Source: an uncultured Clostridia bacterium
GTDB lineage: Bacteria > Bacillota > Clostridia > Oscillospirales > CAG-272
NCBI GenBank assembly: GCA_945936265.1
Contig: CAMETB010000080.1
Location: forward strand, 1 to 6,779
Length of the DNA: 6,779 nucleotides
Reading direction: 5' to 3'
Made by a program: the position numbers and the translations under genes. Below, one piece after another: positions 5,581 to 6,779 of this stretch. Position 1 is the stretch's first letter; each line of letters starts with the position of its first letter. Below the pieces are notes generated by a model. The model saw only the letters and a list, made by a program, of their open reading frames with translations. It was not told the DNA's origin and did no database searches.

Positions 5581-5838
5581 ATGATCGAAAAGCAGGAAAT
5601 TATCGCAAAGTATGCAACACACGAGGGAGATACCGGTTCGCCCGAAGTTCAGATCGCGCTTCTTACAAGCCGTATCGATTCTCTCAATGAGCATCTTAAG
5701 AAAAATCCCAACGACCATCACAGCAGAAGAGGACTTCTCAAAATGGTCGGACACAGACGTAATTTGCTCGGTTACCTTGCAAAGATAGATATTGAGCGCT
5801 ATCGTGCAATCGTCGACAAACTCGGCTTGAGAAAGTAA
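5581..5838 (+). CDS. rpsO: 30S ribosomal protein S15 (85 aa)
   Basis: Binds 16S rRNA early in assembly of the small-subunit platform, at the three-way junction of helices 20, 21 and 22. The family core is complete: EGDTGSPEVQIALLTSRI at residues 15-32, then NDHHSRRGLLKMVGHRRNLL at 44-63 with the DHHSRR rRNA-contacting loop, and the C-terminal helix ending LGLRK. At 85 aa it is only slightly shorter than the usual 88-89, the difference being in the N-terminal helix. The ATG is fixed by AGGTGA 6 nt upstream. Its promoter, folded leader and terminator are all present, so it can be an independent autoregulated unit. pnp follows downstream, the arrangement conserved in many bacteria. Confidence 0.97.
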   Translation: MIEKQEIIAKYATHEGDTGSPEVQIALLTSRIDSLNEHLKKNPNDHHSRRGLLKMVGHRRNLLGYLAKIDIERYRAIVDKLGLRK

Positions 5839-5843
5839 GAAAA

Positions 5844-5861
5844 ACGCCGCTTTTGCGGCGT
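5844..5861 (+). terminator. First hairpin after rpsO (7-bp GC stem, TTTT loop)
   Basis: ACGCCGC (5844-5850) pairs with GCGGCGT (5855-5861) around a TTTT loop, 6 nt after the rpsO stop. On the plus strand only a weak T stretch follows. On the minus strand the hairpin is followed by TTTTT, so it would be a better terminator for antisense transcription, although no minus-strand gene needs it. It may mainly protect the rpsO 3' end or help the next hairpin. Confidence 0.6.
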
Positions 5862-5865
5862 GTGT

Positions 5866-5898
5866 CTTTGGCTGTGCAAAACGCACAGCCAAAGTTTT
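5866..5898 (+). terminator. Intrinsic terminator of rpsO (12-bp perfect stem)
   Basis: CTTTGGCTGTGC (5866-5877) pairs perfectly with GCACAGCCAAAG (5883-5894) around the loop AAAAC, followed by TTTT (5895-5898) and further T-rich sequence to 5909. This is a strong Rho-independent terminator. It should separate rpsO from pnp in most transcripts, so pnp depends on read-through or on a promoter of its own. Confidence 0.88.
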
Positions 5899-5913
5899 GT
5901 ATACTTTTTATGT

Positions 5914-5981
5914 GTCGGCAAACGGTTTTACTTATGCCCGACGGCAAAGATTTTTTAAGAGTACGCTCTTATTAAATAAAA
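5914..5981 (+). promoter_or_regulatory. Upstream part of the pnp leader: two small hairpins around a T6 run
   Basis: GTCGGCA (5914-5920) can pair with TGC (5935-5937) and CCGAC-type bases to 5942 with one bulged C, leaving a 14-nt loop. A run of six T (5951-5956) follows after 8 nt. Then TAAGAG (5956-5961) and CTCTTA (5966-5971) form a short stem around TACG, possibly extended by flanking T and A bases. I find no convincing -35/-10 pair for pnp here. TATACT at 5900-5905 and TATTAA at 5970-5975 resemble -10 elements but lack a -35 at proper spacing. Spacing between the first hairpin and the T run is too long for a standard terminator. Confidence 0.35.
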
Positions 5982-5990
5982 ACAAAAATG

Positions 5991-6064
5991 CGTGTGACGA
6001 GATAGCAGTTAATCAAGCGTCCGATTGCTCGGGCTTTTGATTAAGTGCTATGTCCTCTCACACG
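5991..6064 (+). promoter_or_regulatory. Long imperfect stem-loop in the pnp 5' leader, candidate RNase III/PNPase autoregulation element
   Basis: Four helical blocks stack in register. CGTGTGA (5991-5997) pairs with TCACACG (6058-6064), ATAGCA (6002-6007) with TGCTAT (6046-6051), TTAATCAA (6009-6016) with TTGATTAA (6037-6044), and CCGA (6021-6024) with TCGG (6029-6032). This gives 25 clear base pairs, with possible extra GAG/CTC and GC/GC pairs, over 74 nt. The stem ends 9 nt before the pnp SD. In E. coli a long leader stem of pnp is cut by RNase III and the remaining duplex is removed by PNPase, which lowers pnp expression. The position and shape here suggest a similar control, but that is inference from analogy. 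Confidence 0.75.
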
Positions 6065-6073
6065 AAAAAAGAC

Positions 6074-6078
6074 GGAGG
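6074..6078 (+). promoter_or_regulatory. pnp ribosome binding site (GGAGG)
   Basis: GGAGG is 8 nt before the ATG at 6087. This selects that ATG over the next in-frame one at 6096, which would be 17 nt away. Confidence 0.85.
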
Positions 6079-6086
6079 AAAACAAA

Positions 6087-6779
6087 ATGTCTGAAATGTT
6101 CAAAGAAAAAGTATTTGAAAATTACAAGACCTATGAGTATGAACTCGCCGGAAGAAAACTTATCGTTGAAAACGGTAAGATGGCAGGTCTTGCAAACGGA
6201 AGCGTTCTTATCCGTTACGGTGAGACCGTAATATTGGCTTGCGCTACCGCATCACCCGCTCCGAGAGACGGTATCGACTTCTTGCCTCTTTCGGTTGATT
6301 ATGAAGAGAGAATGTATTCTGTCGGCAAAATTCCCGGCGGATATCTGAAAAGAGAAGGAAGACCTTCGGAAAAGGCAATACTCACCTCAAGAGTTATCGA
6401 CCGCCCGATTCGTCCCCTTTTCCCGAAAGATCTGAGAAATGATGTAAACATTTCTTTGACTGTAATTTCCGTAGATCCGGACTGCTCACCCGAGATTGCC
6501 GCTATGATAGGCGCTTCAATAGCCCTTTCCATATCCGATATCCCGTGGAACGGACCGATAGGCGGAGTATTTATGGGAATGGTTGACGGTAAATTTATCG
6601 TAAATCCGACAGCAGACCAGAGAAAAGACAGCACGCTTGAACTTACCGTTGCCGCCACCGAAAAGAAAGTTGTCATGATAGAGGCAGGCGCAAAGGAAGT
6701 ATCGGACGATGATATGTTCAATGCCATCATGCTTGCCAAGGAAGAAATAAAGAAACTCATAAAGTTCATAAACAAGATA
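6087..6779 (+). CDS. pnp: Polynucleotide phosphorylase, N-terminal 231 codons, runs off the right edge
   Basis: PNPase is a trimeric 3'-to-5' exoribonuclease that releases nucleoside diphosphates using phosphate and is central to mRNA decay. The visible part is the first RNase PH-like domain. It includes YELAGRKLIVENGKMAGLAN (18-37), GSVLIRYGETVILACATAS (38-56), the GIDFLPLSVDYEERMYSVGK block (62-81), and the RNA-binding loop region YLKREGRPSEKAILTSRVID (86-105) followed by RPIRPLFP. NGPIGGVFMGMVDGKF is at 155-170 and MIEAGAKEV at 197-205. No stop occurs before the window ends. Complete PNPases are about 700 aa, so roughly a third is seen; the second RNase PH domain and the KH and S1 domains must lie outside. 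The first 10 or so residues (MSEMFKEKVF) form a slightly extended N-terminus. pnp follows rpsO as in many bacteria, but behind a strong terminator and a structured leader. Confidence 0.96.
   Translation, partial: MSEMFKEKVFENYKTYEYELAGRKLIVENGKMAGLANGSVLIRYGETVILACATASPAPRDGIDFLPLSVDYEERMYSVGKIPGGYLKREGRPSEKAILTSRVIDRPIRPLFPKDLRNDVNISLTVISVDPDCSPEIAAMIGASIALSISDIPWNGPIGGVFMGMVDGKFIVNPTADQRKDSTLELTVAATEKKVVMIEAGAKEVSDDDMFNAIMLAKEEIKKLIKFINKI

Noticed and set aside
5524..5892. Minus-strand frames opposite the rpsO leader and gene
   Set aside because: They overlap rpsO and its terminator hairpins in antisense and resemble no known protein.
6299..6775. A 158-codon minus-strand frame opposite pnp
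   Set aside because: The plus strand here encodes a clear PNPase RNase PH domain. The antisense frame is Ser/Ile/Phe-rich shadow sequence.
1..6779. Mobile element, CRISPR array, tRNA or phage remnant
   Set aside because: No regularly spaced long repeats, no transposase or integrase motifs, no cloverleaf found by eye, and nearly all DNA is covered by core chromosomal genes and their leaders.

Overview
The window looks like a chromosomal housekeeping segment from a low-to-moderate GC member of the Clostridia, most likely an Oscillospiraceae/Ruminococcaceae-type gut anaerobe. This placement is an inference from three things: the S15 and PNPase protein sequences, strong AGGAGG-type ribosome binding sites with sigma-A-like promoters, and an unusual thymidylate kinase subtype (NRYTSANAVHQ-type) that I associate with that group. 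I see no mobile element, integrase, CRISPR array, tRNA or rRNA.

Left block (1-4438, minus strand) is a tightly packed run transcribed right to left: an FtsK/SpoIIIE DNA translocase (962 aa), then thymidylate kinase (ATG 6 nt after the ftsK stop, its RBS inside the last ftsK codons), then a GNAT acetyltransferase (ATGA overlap with the tmk stop), then, after a 53-nt gap, the first 31 codons of a DJ-1/PfpI-family gene that leaves the window. The spacing supports one operon joining DNA translocation, dTTP supply and two accessory enzymes.

Centre (4439-4650) is a 212-nt divergent intergenic region. It holds a 10-bp palindrome that contains TATAAT on both strands, a bulged 13-bp hairpin in the presumed ftsK leader, and a cluster of TAAAC/GTTTA units including a 9-bp direct repeat with 21-bp periodicity.

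Right block (4651-6779, plus strand) starts with two adjacent small membrane-protein genes (127 and 123 aa), each about half of a TauE/SafE (TSUP, DUF81) permease. Together they probably form one transporter from two subunits. A textbook extended -10 promoter (TTTACA, 17 bp, TATAAT) follows and drives rpsO (ribosomal protein S15) through a structured leader of about 105 nt. In that leader a loop segment is perfectly complementary to the rpsO Shine-Dalgarno, as expected for S15 autoregulation through a pseudoknot. rpsO ends in two hairpins, the second a strong intrinsic terminator. A 188-nt leader full of hairpins then precedes pnp (polynucleotide phosphorylase, N-terminal 231 codons only). Its last element is a long imperfect stem just before the SD, reminiscent of the RNase III/PNPase-controlled pnp leader of enterobacteria.

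The coding content is mostly ordinary. The parts most worth a second look are the RNA and operator structures: the rpsO leader, the pnp leader and the ftsK/tauE divergent region. I did not find evidence for an undescribed multi-gene system.
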